Below, in pieces: positions 18,733 through 31,010 of a stretch of 64,000 nucleotides of DNA. Every line of letters starts with the position of its first letter. The first letter of the stretch is position 1. The notes beneath the pieces are model-generated. The model was not told the origin of the DNA and made no database searches. It saw only the letters and a list, made by a program, of their open reading frames with translations. Made by a program: the position numbers and the translations under genes. The stretch lies in the NCBI GenBank assembly GCA_009823395.1, contig CM020501.1:3359861-3423860 (forward strand), read 5' to 3'. Origin of the DNA: Thamnaconus septentrionalis (taxonomy: Eukaryota; Chordata; Actinopteri; Tetraodontiformes; Monacanthidae).

Positions 18733-19075
18733 CATCGCACCATACTGGCAACACACTCTTGGAGGAGGAGGAAGAAGAGGAGAAGAAGAAGAATAAAATA
18801 CGAAAAAATAGCTGAAAATCAGCCGTTCTTTTTTTGTTTCAGAGCCCAGTGGCTCTTCATCGTCCTCTGTGAGGAGGAGGAGGAGAGGGCTAAAGTTTGT
18901 TTGTTTGTTTTTTGGGGGGTTTTTTTGTGCGTGGAGGAGCGGCTGGAGGGGTCTGGTTCCTCCTGTTCTTCTGGCGCCGGACGTCACTGCTCGCCTCGCT
19001 CTCCTCGCTTTCTGACGTCCTCGGTGGGGGATCCCTGCTGCTCTGGACCGGCCTTCCTGTGGATAAACACACCAG

Positions 19076-19160
19076 AGGAGGAGGAGGAGGAGGAAGAGGA
19101 GGAAGAGGAGGAGAAGGAGGAGGAGGAGAAGAAGAAGAAGAAGGAGAAGCAGAAGGAGAA
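19076..19160. repeat. Imperfect (GAG/GAA)n purine tract
   Basis: A purely purine tract of GAG, GAA and AAG units, giving a poly-Glu false frame. Confidence 0.85.
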
Positions 19161-19441
19161 GCAGACGATCTGGACCAGGGGGCCAAACACGCAGCAGGTA
19201 GGAGCTCCGGCAGGAAACACTTTTCTAGCACCGCCGCAAAGTTGCTGCTGAAAAGTTGGGACGACGTTTGTGTTTTGTTTTGTAGTTTGTTTGTTCAAAC
19301 ATTTGTTGCAGAATTTATTGCACTTGAACACCTCATGGCTTGGTGTGTCACCGTCCGCTGCTTAGTGCGCGTTAGCGTGCGTCGCACCCTCTCAGGAAGT
19401 GTTTCGAGGTGCCTCCCGGGGGGAAGCCGGGGACCCCTCTG

Positions 19442-19498
<57 letters not shown>
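19442..19498. repeat. (CA)n microsatellite
   Basis: About 28 uninterrupted CA units. A second CA run lies at about 19766-19816. Confidence 0.9.
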
Positions 19499-19501
<3 letters not shown>

Positions 19502-19771
19502 GCAGGCAGAGCACGCCTGCTTCGCCGTGATGACATTAGTGGGAAATTCTTCCTGCATCACGGCGACGCATCCTGTGCATCACCCGGAAAACTACACTAC
19601 ACAGCATCTCCTTGTGTCTGTGTGTGTGTACGTGCCTGCGTGTCTGTGCGCGCGCGCGTGTCGCAGTTGCGCCAGCGCTCGCCTTCGCCTCGCCAGGTGA
19701 AAAAAGGCGAACTCACTCAACCCAATTTATCATGTGGGAGTTCAATTAGAGTCCGCCGCTCACGCACGCAC

Positions 19772-19817
<46 letters not shown>

Positions 19818-22435
19818 CGTCTATAAATGGAAACACAGTTTGGCGCTCTCACGTCTGCTAGCAGGGATTATTTTAATCTCCAGACGTGAGTGTCTTCACA
19901 CCGGGGGTCATTTCATGTTTTGCGCTTTATTGTGAGAAAAAAAAAAAAATCCCAGCGGGAAGTGACATTAAATTTAAATAATTAGGTTAAAAAATATATA
20001 TAATCTTTTAATATCCCTTTTTTTTGAGGGCTTGATATTATATTAAGAAATTTTAATTGTCGCCAGTTGTGAGTCATGTTTGTTAGCGTTTGGTGTTCAG
20101 AGGTGGAGCCAAATCAAGGCGTTTTAGAAATTTTATTTTATTTTTAAATTCGATTTTTGAAAAAGGGCCCGCTTCCTGTTTGATAGAGGTCAGGGGTCGG
20201 CCAGACCAACAGCTGAGTTTTTGGTCATTCTAGGTGGCGCTAAAAAGCCTCTTATTGGTCCTTTGGGGTTTTTTAATATTTCACTTAAATCATAAATTGT
20301 CAGACCCGATGTTGTGTGTTGACAAAATCTAAAGCTTCTTCCGGTTGGGTCGCCCCCTGATGGATGCCACCGACGGTAAGTGGCAGTGAGGATGAAAGAA
20401 ACGTCCATTTTTGTTGTTTTCTTGTTGTTTTTTTCCTCCGGAAGCTGGAGAAAGTTAAAGGACGACGAGAATAAAGACGCAGAGCGGCCGGACCAGCAGA
20501 TGTGTTTATGGCTCTCGGAGGGACACTGAGGTCATTTATTTACTGCTCCAGTCATCGAGTTCTCTTCTGGGCGCCCCACAAACACTTAAATTTTTTTCCC
20601 CCCTCGGAGGGCCGAAGGAAGAAAAAAAAAGCGCATCGTCGTCGTTGCAGCGTCAACAGTTTTTCAGGAGTTTACAACTTAAAGGCCGGCTAGTGCTTTC
20701 AGGGACCTCGTGTCTGCTGTGGGATGCTTTTTTTATATTTATTTATTTGTCATCTCAGTCGACCTGCAGGATTAATGATCCAACAAAAGCCTGCATATTT
20801 AGCCCTCTGTCTACGGCCTCTGGTGTTAGCTTCCTGCTAAAGCCTTAGATTTGAAAACCATTGAAACAAGGTTTCAGTTCCATCAGAGATTCGACAAACT
20901 TCTGCAGACTTCAGGGGCTTTGGGGTGTGTTCACCGGCCTGGGTGGAGGGGTGTGTGTGTACGTGTGTGGGTGGGGAGTCGTTGGGTAGGTGTACGAGCA
21001 GCAAGAAGGAATAAACAAGCTGGAAACATCTTACTGGAGAAGAAATTGGGAAAGGTGCCAGTTTTTTCCCTCCCTGTGTGACATCACAGAGGGCTGTTAG
21101 CCAGATTTGTAACGCTCAAATTTTCTCAAAGGTGGAGCGAGATGAGGAAGCAGAGGACAGAGAGAGTAGTGAGTAGAAAACTGGATTTTTCCCAGCGTGG
21201 TGCCTTTAAATCAGCAAACAACAGGTCGTTTACTGAAACGCTTTTTGATTTGTTTTTTAAAATTCCGTATGTCTGGTGGAGTGTGCGTCCATTTGGAGCT
21301 CTGAAAGTGTGTTTTTTTTTTGTTGTTGTTGTTTTGCTGTCGACAGAAAACACTCATTTTCATACATTTTTCACATTGACTCAGCAGGCGAACGGTTGCT
21401 CCCCATTGTCCCGTCGGTCTCGTCGGCCGATCCGTTCGTTTGTCGGCCGAGTGACGGCCGGGCCTGTCTGCCTGTCTGCCTGTCTGCCTGTCTGCCTGAG
21501 ATCCCTGGGCCTATTCTGGGCGAGGCGAGCCCACCGCCCACGCGTCGTGCAGGGGTGGAGAGAGGCATGTGGTGCTCCCAGCACTGCCACTCCTCTGCTA
21601 GCAGGGGCCCCTCACGGCCTCGCAGCCGCACAGCCGCAGTGCACAGACGCTGCGAGCTGCTGCTGCTGCTGCTGCTGCTGCCGCGGCTGTGGCTGCGAGA
21701 GACGGCAGCCCGCAATCCTCGCCGTCTCTGGCTGATTGGCTAGCGAGTGGCATTGTGGTTCTTCCAGAGATGAAGGCTTATCTGGCATCCAGGAAACAAA
21801 CAAGAAAAGGAGGAGCTTGATACGCTGTGGAACCTGCCCCCCATAGTAGAAACAGCAGCTCCTGGTCTAACATGAAGGAAGGCACAAATTCTTGTGCAGC
21901 GCTGTTTTCCTCCCCTTCTACATCTTTTGGAAAGGCAGCAGAGAGCAAAGCATGATGGTCTGTGTAGTTCGGAAGTTACATCTGTTCGCTTCAGATCTGC
22001 AGCCACCGCTCACTTTCTGAGCTTAGCACAATTTAGCTTGCACACACAGCGCTCTGATGTCACGCTGGGAATATTTTTTTTTTAAATTCTCCTTTGGGGA
22101 TTTTCTGGACTTCAGAATTTATAAAGCTTAAAAGTCCATGACTTAAAAATATACAATAGAAAGATTCGTTATGGTTCGTGGTTTAGGTCGGAGGTGTCTT
22201 GTTAGCCGATTTCAGGTGTATACTTTTGTGTTGTGCTCTACAGATTTTGGATGCAGTACCTCGAGTGGCCACTAGTAAAGAAAAAAGAAAAAATAATAAT
22301 AATTGTTGCGCTGCCACATCGAAAGCCCCATATCCACTTCTTATGACACATCCATCATATCGTTCTTTAAAGCTACACTATATAGGACTTGAAAATCCCT
22401 CGGTTAACGGCTGCCCCCTTGCTCTCCCTGCAGGC

Positions 22436-23873
22436 ATGGCAGCGGTGTTGCCGAGGACGCTGGGCGAGCTGCAGCTCTACCGCATCCTGCAGCGCGCCAA
22501 CCTGCTCTACTACTACGAGGCCTTCATCCAGCAGGGCGGCGACGACGTGCAGCAGCTGTGCGAGGCCGGCGAGGAGGAGTTCCTGGAGATCATGGCGCTG
22601 GTGGGCATGGCCAGCAAGCCGCTGCACGTGCGCCGCCTGCAGAAGGCGCTGCGGGACTGGGTGACCAACCCGGCGCTCTTCAACCAGCCGCTGGCGTCGC
22701 TGCCGGTCTGCAGCATCCCCGTGTACAAGCTGCCCGAGGGCTCGCCCACGGCGCTGCTGGCCACCGGCAGCAGCCAGGAGCGCGCCGCCAGCGTGAAGCC
22801 CAGGAGTGCCGATGCCAAACCGGAAAAGGCGTCGGCCGGGTCGCCGCTGCAACCGGGGCCAGCGACGCCGCCGCCTCCGCTTCTGGTCGGGCCACAGCAA
22901 CGACAGCGAACACAGCCCGTCGCCGTCCGAGCTGGGCTCGCCCTCCTCGCCGCCGCCCGGCGCTGGCGCGCGACACCTTGAGGCGCTGGGACGGCGCCGC
23001 TGTGCAGTCGGTGCTGGAGTGCGTGGGCGCATGGGCGCGGCACTGGCAGCAAGGGCCGACGCAGGCGAGGCGCGCGAGCAGCTGCGCGCCAACAAGAAGC
23101 TGTGCAAGATGATCGGCCACATCTTCGAGATGGGCGAGGGCGAGCCGCGGCGTGAGGAGGAGATCCGCAAGTACAGCGCCATCTACGGGCGCTTCGACTC
23201 CAAGCGCCGCGATGGCAAGCACCTCACGCTGCACGAGGTGAGTGAGGAGGAGGGGCTAGGCCAGGGGTGGGCAAACTATTGGACTGGTCGGGCCACACCG
23301 GGTTGTGAAATTTGACAGGGACACAGGCGAAAAAAATATATCATGGGATATGTAGAAAACAACAAAATATGTGTCTTTGAAGCCCCACGGTGTTTGGCTC
23401 TTGATTGAAATGACTCTTAAAACACTGAAAAAATGGATGAAATGCAGCTATTTTATGACTTATTTTCTGTTAATATCATTTCTTTAAGTTCGGCAGGCTG
23501 GATTAAAAAGCTTAACAGGTCGCAGCTGTCGCAGGTGTTAGCCCCCAGCATTTCTGCATTAATGGGTCGCGACCCCAAAAGTGTTACATAGTAAAAATTA
23601 CACTGATGATTTTTACTCGACATGATAGAAATTGGGCTAGCGTTTTTATTTCTGCGGAATAAATTTGGGTCACGACCTCTTGATAAGGAAACACACTGAC
23701 CCCAGTGTGTCTGTGTGTTTGTTTGTGTTCACAGCTGACGGTCAACGAGGCGGCAGCACAGCTCTGCATGAGGGACGTAGCGCTGCTGACACGGCGGGAC
23801 GAGCTGTTCGGACTGGCCAGGCAGATCTCCAGGGAGGTCACCTACAAGTATACCTACCGCACCAGCAAGTAAG

Positions 23874-23904
<31 letters not shown>

Positions 23905-26900
23905 ACAGCAAGGGAAGGGAGCTGAACTAGAGGATTTCAGATTTTGGTAATAACAATTAAATCTAGGGCCAGTGTCACCGATACTGATAGCTTTTACTTA
24001 AAATGTTGTGATTGTTGAGTAATTGTGTGATTTTTGCCTTTAGTTAATAAATGAATAAATTAATGAATAGTTTATTTTTGTTTACAGTGTAAGAAAATGC
24101 AATCTTGTGCAATCAACTGACAAAAATAAAAAAGAACATTCCCAAACAAAAACAAACAACGAAAAAAGAAGTAGGCTGAAACCGAAGCTCATTCTTGCAT
24201 ATTCTGTCCACATGATTACCCGGTTATAACAAAACAAAATATACTTTACATTATTCTTCATAACTGATTCACAATTTAATAATTTATCCTTATAATCATG
24301 AAGTATTTTGCCCTTCATTTTTTTAAACTCAAGAAAGATCTACACATTTTCATATAGTCACTGATCCCATTCCAAAATTCAACTCCCAAAAGAGAAACAT
24401 CTATATTGAACATTGGTTCTCACCTTACATAATTCAAAGACACTCAACCCTTTTTTTTTCTCTCAATTTAAAAAAACTTAGACTACTGACCGGAAGATTT
24501 TTATTCTTTACTCGAAATAGTATTTTGTAGTGTTTTTAAGTATACTATATCTATGAATTTTAAAGTTAAAGTCCCAGTGATGGTCACATCCCGAAGGACG
24601 CGAAATTAGTCCTCAGCATTTGACCCATCATCCCCTGAGGGAGCGGTGGGCAGCAGCAGTGCCGCGCCCGGGAATCATTGGGTGATCTAACCCCCCAATT
24701 CCAACCCCGAATACTGAGTGCCAAGCAGGGAGGCAATGGGTGCCATTTTTACAGTCTTTGGTATGACCTGGCCGGGGATCGAACCCACAACCTACCAATC
24801 TCAGGGCGGACACTCCACCACACTCTACCGTGAGATCTTTGGCTCTATAAATCATTTTTTTATGGATTCGCGATAGGGAACTCTATTTATTATTCTAATA
24901 ACTATTTTCTGTAGTTTAATTATAGGGTCTATATATGTTCTGTATGTATTTCCCCAAACCTCAACACAATATGACATATATGGCATTATAAGTGAGAAAT
25001 ACTTACTAGATTTCAGCTCGTCACCCCAAGACTTCCTGCTGTCGCGTCCTGACTTCCTGTCTTTGTGTTGTCGCAGGTCTCGGTGCGGCGACAGAGACGA
25101 GCCGTCGCCAAAGAGAATCAAGACGGAGGTGAGAGAGTCGCACATCTGGACTGTGCAGCTGTATACTGCACATTTGTATACTGTATACTGCACATTAGGA
25201 AATTTTTCTCAGGAATTTTTCCAAAATGGCGCTTCCTGTTTTAGTTGCACTCTATATGTGGACACAGTTATTAATCCACTTGTACTTTAAAAAAAATAAA
25301 ACCCAAAAAAGAGCCCCTGGTGGCCGGAAGAGATCAGCACGGAAACACAAAGCTGCCTCTGAGTGCGGGAGTCTCCCGGTGCTCCGACCCTCTGAATGGA
25401 TCGTCTCAGCTCGGCCAGCCGGCCCTCGCTGATGGGAAACACGTGGCGGAACTGACGCTGCTCCTCGTCTCCCCCTGCAGGAGAACTTCTTCGACATCCA
25501 GGAGGCGCTGCAGGCCATCCACATGAGGCAGGAGATGCTGAGGGAGCAGCTGGCCTGCGCCAAGTCCAAGGGGGAGGAGACCGTCGGCCGCAACCTGCAG
25601 GTAGAGGCCTCACATGCCTGACATGGGCACGGTGGGCGGGGCATGTGGTGGTGGGCGGGGCTTCATCGCAAATTGAAAGGCAATGATTGAAAGCGACAAA
25701 TTGAGGAAACGAGAAGATCACACAGTTGTGGTCCTCCGTCTGGGAGGACGTTTGATTTGATTTGATTTTTCCCCACGGCGGCAGCGGCGATCCAGTTGGA
25801 TCCAGTTAGATCGGGTTTGATCCAGTTTGATCCAGTTTGAGCCCAGCCAAATTTAAGCCCTTTATTGGGTTCCAGCGGTTGAGACTCGTCCCCCAATTAG
25901 AGGCGGCTGGTAGGAGGAGAGCACAAACGTGCCAGTGTGTGTGTTTGTACTGTGGCAGACACACACACACAGACACACACACGTGATGTGATGGCGTCTG
26001 GTCTGCCGCTGCTTTGCCAGCTGTCTGAGCTTCAAGTTGTCAGCTTGCAGAGGAAGAGGAAGAATGATAAGAGGAAAAGATCTGATGTCTGCGTTTGTGC
26101 TGCAGACGACACACACACACGCAAAGTGCTCATCAAGAGAACAGAGCTTGAGGCGTTCTGACTGACTGTTTTGTTTTTGTGGCTTTTGTTGTTTTTTGTG
26201 ACTGTAGTTCTCACAACTGCCTCTTCGGGGGCAGTCATTTTGGTAAGCATTTCTTTGGGACAATTTTTTTTTCTGTTGATCAACTCAACGAGTGTGTTGC
26301 TCGAATTGTTTCTGACTGCTCGGTGCTTTATTTAGTTATTTATCCATCTATTATTTGTTCCGGCTAACTGTTGTGCGATTACGTTGCCACCGCTCAGATC
26401 CAGCTTGAGCGGCTGCTCGCGCGGCAAATGGAGATCCTGCAGGATGCCGCCGTCCAGGAGCGGCTCCAGGCGCTGGACTGGAGGATCCCCCCTGCCGCCC
26501 TCAAGTACCTCAGTGACGCCCAGAACACCAATGGGGCCGCAGCTGACGGCGGGCGGGAGAACCACGGTACGCTACCATCCTCTTCCTGTGAACTCCACTG
26601 CTTTTAAACTTAAACCTAACGGGGCTTTTTTTGCCTCCTCCACTTCTTCTTCTGCTACTTTTTTTATGACGTCTAATTGCAAAAAAAGAAAGATTTCCCT
26701 TTTCCCCTCCAAAATCTCAAAATGTTCTTCTTTTCTTTTCTTTTAATGCAACTTTTTCGTAAAAGCGCAGCAGTGAGGATTAAAGGAAGGGGGAAGAGAT
26801 GCGTCGTTATTTCGGATCTTTCTTCAGCTCGGGGCCTCGTCTCATCCCCTCCCTCCCCGTCTCTCCTCCCCTCCCCATCCCCCCACCCTCACCCACTCCC

Positions 26901-28209
26901 GACAGCTCATTATATCGCTGCACCCACGAATCCCACAATGCACCTGTAATTATCACGCCCACGCTTGTTTACCTCCAGCCAGTTGCCTGGAGGGGTCTCT
27001 CTCTCTCTCTCTTTCCATTCCTCTCTGTCGGTCTACCTCTCTCGTCCCGCCCCCTTCTCTTTCTCCCTCTCTCTCTCTTTCTCTCTCCTTCCTCCTTGTT
27101 TTTTTCCTCCTTTCTGTGAGTTCTTGTCCCTTTCGTCATTTTCTTCGCTTCCTATCTGAGATAAATCTGCGACATTTATACTTCATCTGTTGTTTGTGTC
27201 AGTAAGGTCTGTCTTCTGTTGTCATTTTGGGCAAATTGCACAAAAACTACTTTCACTGCCTCAACAAGTTGATTGCTTTAAAAAAAATTAAATTGACAGA
27301 AGTGTTTTTTTCATGTTGTCTACACTAAAAAGAATTAGAGGAAATAATCTTAATGGGCCTTGTGTTGTGTAGTTTGACTGCGTTTGTTCAGTTTGGCCTA
27401 AATCATTGTTGCTTTGAGCTGGGTTGACACACCGGAGCCGTTGTGAGTTTCTCACCGCGAAGGCGATGAATCAAGACCGAACTCGGCGGCAGTGAGTCAC
27501 ACGGTTGTGGAATTTTAAAAAAATCAGAGAGAACATGAGACGGGAAAATTGGTTCGCACCGCGTTGAGCTTAACGGAGATTTAAGGTAACAAAAAGACGG
27601 CAGCGAACCCACTGTGTGATTCACGGTGTCGGAATCAACTTCCACTGTAGTTCATTTGAGAAGACAAAAAAAAAACTACGACTCACCAAGAAGACAAAAA
27701 AATTAACAAATTGGCCGAAACGTCTAAATAGCAGCTTGTCTGTTGTTTCCCTCTCCAGACGATCGGCCAATCAACCTGCGGGTGGTCAGCCAGAGCATGC
27801 AGGAAGGTGACTTGCCATTGGGCAAGCAGCTGGCCAACGAGCTGAAGCGGCACCACAACCACAACCACAACGGCAGCGGCAATGGCAACAACACAGATGA
27901 GAGCAAAACACCAGCAACAGGTGAGTCGGCGTATTGCTGCAACAACTATCAGGTCAAAAATCAATCACTGCAAAAATAGGACATTGCGAATGCCGAGCAT
28001 TGCGCCACAGCGCCCTCTGGTGGGCTGGGAAGTCAGTTCATTACGTTGTGCTAGCACAGGAATTGGTTTGCAGAGTATTTGCCAAGTGAAGCTCTACGCC
28101 AATGACGCTGTCTTTGTCTTCCACCCTTTCAGAAAACGGGACGTCGCAGCGAACATCCGGCAGCGTGGAGAAGAAAATCATCAAGTCAGAGCCGGAAGAC
28201 TCCACATAG
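22436..28209 (+). CDS. nab1: nab1, NGFI-A (EGR1)-binding protein 1, transcriptional corepressor
   Basis: Nuclear corepressor that binds EGR-family zinc-finger factors. Coding exons: 22434-23237 (ATG at 22436), 23735-23868, 25077-25128, 25481-25600, 26398-26566, 27759-27920 and 28133-28209 (TAG), about 504 residues against 487 in human. The N-terminal NCD1 domain starts [19 protein letters not shown] and runs through [18 protein letters not shown] and [22 protein letters not shown]2 includes [33 protein letters not shown] and [13 protein letters not shown] basic motif SPKRIKTE follows, and the end [12 protein letters not shown] carries a SUMOylation consensus (IKSE). The [22 protein letters not shown] block and the tail fit NAB1 rather than NAB2. 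The first coding exon does not read straight through: homology moves between frames near 22870, 22989 and 23028, with net one extra base. All other junctions are in phase. A His/Asn repeat ([13 protein letters not shown]) in exon 27759-27920 appears lineage-specific. Confidence 0.92.
23262..23550. mobile_element. hAT-like non-autonomous element just after the first coding exon of nab1
   Basis: It starts CAGGGGTGGGCAAACTATTG, only about 25 bases beyond the exon donor. The interior matches the copy at 4359 (AAAATATATCATGGGATATG, AATGCAGCTATTTTATGACT). The right end is decayed. Confidence 0.55.
23873..23902. repeat. (CA)n microsatellite beside nab1 donor
   Basis: A CA run beginning only a few bases after the splice donor of exon 23735-23868. 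Confidence 0.85.
24080..25010 (-). mobile_element. LINE fragment (reverse transcriptase C-terminus) in nab1 intron, split by a SINE
   Basis: Read on the minus strand, 24850-25010 encodes [20 protein letters not shown] followed by [17 protein letters not shown], the typical end of a non-LTR reverse transcriptase. After an interruption by a SINE the coding trace resumes ([20 protein letters not shown]) towards 24300, and the element ends in AT-rich sequence near 24080. It has stops and is inactive. The clade (CR1, L2 or Rex-like) is uncertain. Confidence 0.65.
24560..24842 (-). mobile_element. tRNA-derived SINE inserted in the LINE fragment
   Basis: On the minus strand a tRNA-like head has an A-box region (TGGTGGAGTGTCCGCCCTGA) and a B box (GGTTCGATCCC), followed by a body ending CACTGGGACTTTAACTTTAAA. 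The head is at the right end and the tail at the left. The flanks are similar (ATTTATAGAG against ATTCATAGAT) but not identical, consistent with a diverged target-site duplication. Confidence 0.7.
25786..25842. repeat. Short tandem repeat of GATCCAGTT-like units
   Basis: Five to six copies of a 9- to 10-base unit (GATCCAGTTT, GATCCAGTTA), one of them changed to GATCGGGTTT, in a nab1 intron. Confidence 0.6.
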
Positions 28210-28965
28210 TGCCTCCCACCCTGTGACCCTGCCCCCCCACCTCAACATTGCCGGCCCCTCCCATCCCCCCTCCATCGTACTCACACTTGACAGTATGCAG
28301 TTATCGACCCTCAGTAGATACTAAGCAAGCACAGCCACAGTAGAGCCTTAACAACCAACGTTGCCTCATGAATAGCATTTATTTTTCTTTGGTTTTGGAC
28401 CTTTTGTTTTGTTCTGTTTTGTCGTCGGTTTGTTGTTGGTTTTTTTCCGTACTTTTTAAAGGTTGCCAAAGGAGCCCTCGGGTCGCCAATTAGCGGTACG
28501 CAGTGCGAGAGCGACTCGCGGTGGAAGAAAAAGGTGAGAAGATTTACCTTTAGGTGCACGATTCACAAAAAAAAAGTTAGCTCAAGTAAAAACGAAGCTT
28601 CAGTTCTTCATTACTTCTGTACCTGTCAGCCGTGACTTTGGTGTTTGCCAGTTTGACTACTAATGGACAGATGTGGACAAAGTGTTACCTAGATGGCATG
28701 GTAATCAAATTTTTCTGTGGGCTGCTGGGCCTCGAAGGATGTGGTGGTGGTGGTGTTGGGGGGCGTGGTGTTTGAGGACCTCTGTCACTTTGCCTCAGCC
28801 TGGTCTGGTTGCGAGTCGGAGGCCGAGCTAATTGGCTCATTTCGCTTTGTAATTTAGCAAAACACTGCTGTCGAGCTGGGAAAAGCCACCCAATCGGCAA
28901 GCAGGGACAATTTCAAAGGGGGTGCAAAAGAGGCCCCCGCCGGGCCCCACAGGTCGTCAGAGCCC

Positions 28966-29011
<46 letters not shown>

Positions 29012-29990
29012 ATTCCTCCCTCCACTGGAGGCCAAGGATTGTGTGGACATGTTTTTTTCTTTTTTATGACTTGCTTTGTTTTTAAAAGACAATAACAGCA
29101 GAAAAAACAGCGGAACTCCTGTTTGTTACTGTTCCTGGAGCAGCGTCGGGTCTGTAAATAGTACCAAGATTACAAATAGTGCTAGCCTAATCTCTCAAGC
29201 AGGGTTTTTTTTTGTAGTTTTCTTTTTGTTGTTGTTGTTGTTGTTGTTGTTGTTCCCCACCCTTTTGTCAAGTGTAAACTTTGCTGTAGATTTCTCGGTG
29301 TCAATAACAGTGTTCATGTGTGTAAAGCCCAGATTTGAAAAAAAAAGAAAAGAAAACAAAAATATATATAATATAAGTGTCACTGAGGAAAAAAAACTTC
29401 AACCGTGTGAAAGTATGTGGTGTACAAAACAAACAAACAAAAAAAAGAAACCTGCTCTACATGATGATGATGACTATGTTAATTAGCCTTAGCTCTTGAC
29501 CGTGTTTATAACCCACCTGTGATGGCCACCAGTGCTTCTTTCAGATGCGTGTTGTTTTTTTTGTCATTTCTGTTGGGTTTTTTTGCCGTTTAGCCGTAAA
29601 TACATGACAAAATAAGTGTTCGCTGTGTTTTCTGTGTAAATACGTCTGCGCACATGCAATATTTCTGTCAGTTAGCAAGGGAGGTCACAGGACGTTGGCG
29701 AGGATCTGGAAGAGGAAAAAGGAGGAGGAGGAGGAGGAGGCGGTAAATTCTGCGAGATGTCGCCCCCGACTGGTTCCATTGAACACTTTACTTGTGACTG
29801 TTGTACGACGTGCCCCCCGACCCCCCGCACCTCGAACACAGCGCATGTCCAAGCTTCCGTCACCGTCCTCCTCACTGTGTTATTGTCAAGTGATAGATTA
29901 GGCTTCACCTAGTATGCACCTGTTTTCTAAACACTAATATATTTTATTTGTTATACAGCACATGGACATTAAACTTTATTTTTTTGAAAA
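28210..29990 (+). other. nab1: nab1 3'UTR
   Basis: Long A/T-rich untranslated tail with a CA repeat (about 28968-29010), a GTT run (about 29228-29252) and an ATTAAA signal at 29968-29973. It has no competing gene. The end point is inferred from the signal. Confidence 0.55.
28968..29010. repeat. (CA)n microsatellite in nab1 3'UTR
   Basis: Uninterrupted CA run of about 40 bases. Confidence 0.9.
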
Positions 29991-30761
29991 CTCCACTTGT
30001 GCCGTCAGTTCTGTCGCCCGCCTCGTCCCGGTCGGTTGGTCGATCAGTAGGTCGGAACACAAAATAAGTGCGTGTTAAGTTAGAAGATGGTCGAAAACTG
30101 AACTAAAATTTTTTTTTAAATGGCTTAATTGTTTGCAAACACACAGAATTTCCAAATTAACCTGATTGCAGCAGGCTGGGTCAAAATGTTTGGTGTATAA
30201 ACCAATAGCGCCTCATTTCTGCTGTACATGAACTGAAGAGCTATTTTTAGAAATTTGCAAGTAATTACTCATCTCTATTTTTGCTTTATTTCTGGATGCT
30301 CGTGTTCCTATGTTGTTGCTGCCTCACAATGTGCTGAAATTCATCTCAAGTCCCCAAATCAGACACAAACTTTTAATCCCAATCATGTTTCACCTCACAA
30401 GGAGATATTTCGCACCAAATAATCTGAAGGAGAAAAGACCACCGGGGTGACCGTTCTCCTGGTTTGATTTCCTGCCTCAGACAAATGGAGCAGAGAGGCC
30501 GAGGGGTCTTTGTGCTGCTCTGATGACAGGTTATATTCTCCTCTGTAACACCGTAATGCCAAAGATGATGATCATGTTTGGGTAAATTACACATTAGGGG
30601 TCAAGCTGCAGGGCGGCGCTGTTGGAGTTTCACTTATAGAAAAAAAAAAATAATAAGAGAGAAACTCCTGCCTGTGACAATGCTGCCTTTGAGGAAAACT
30701 GCAGGGTGAGCGAATGAAGTGCTTCCTTTAAAGGAGCTTCCTTTCCTCTCCGGCTCGGCTG

Positions 30762-30972
30762 CTTTTCTTTTCTTTTCTTTTCTTTTCTTTCTTTCTTTCT
30801 TTCTTCTTCTACTCTTTGTGTGTGCGTGCGTGTGTGAGTGACATAAATCTGAGCGCCGGCCATTTGCATCAGCGTCACGTCGACACATTGTGAAAGCTGC
30901 CGATGAGTCACTCTGACGCAGGTCCTTCTCTCACATACCTCCCATCACCGTCCTCCTCTCTCTCTCTCTCCT

Positions 30973-31003
<31 letters not shown>

Positions 31004-31010
31004 CGTTCTC
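30762..31010. repeat. (TTTTC/TTTC)n and (TC)n tracts
   Basis: TTTTC and TTTC units at about 30762-30805 and a TC tract at about 30955-31010. Confidence 0.85.

Noticed and set aside
18508..19861. Several frames of 110-267 codons on both strands
   Set aside because: Built from CA and GAG/GAA repeats and overlapping on both strands; no family likeness.
22199..22435. Open frame extending upstream of the nab1 ATG
   Set aside because: A splice acceptor (CCTGCAG) lies directly before the ATG exon and the upstream residues have no NAB1 likeness; it is intron read-through.
25063..25432. Short plus-strand frames around nab1 exon 25077-25128
   Set aside because: They read through the donor into intron; only the exon part is coding.
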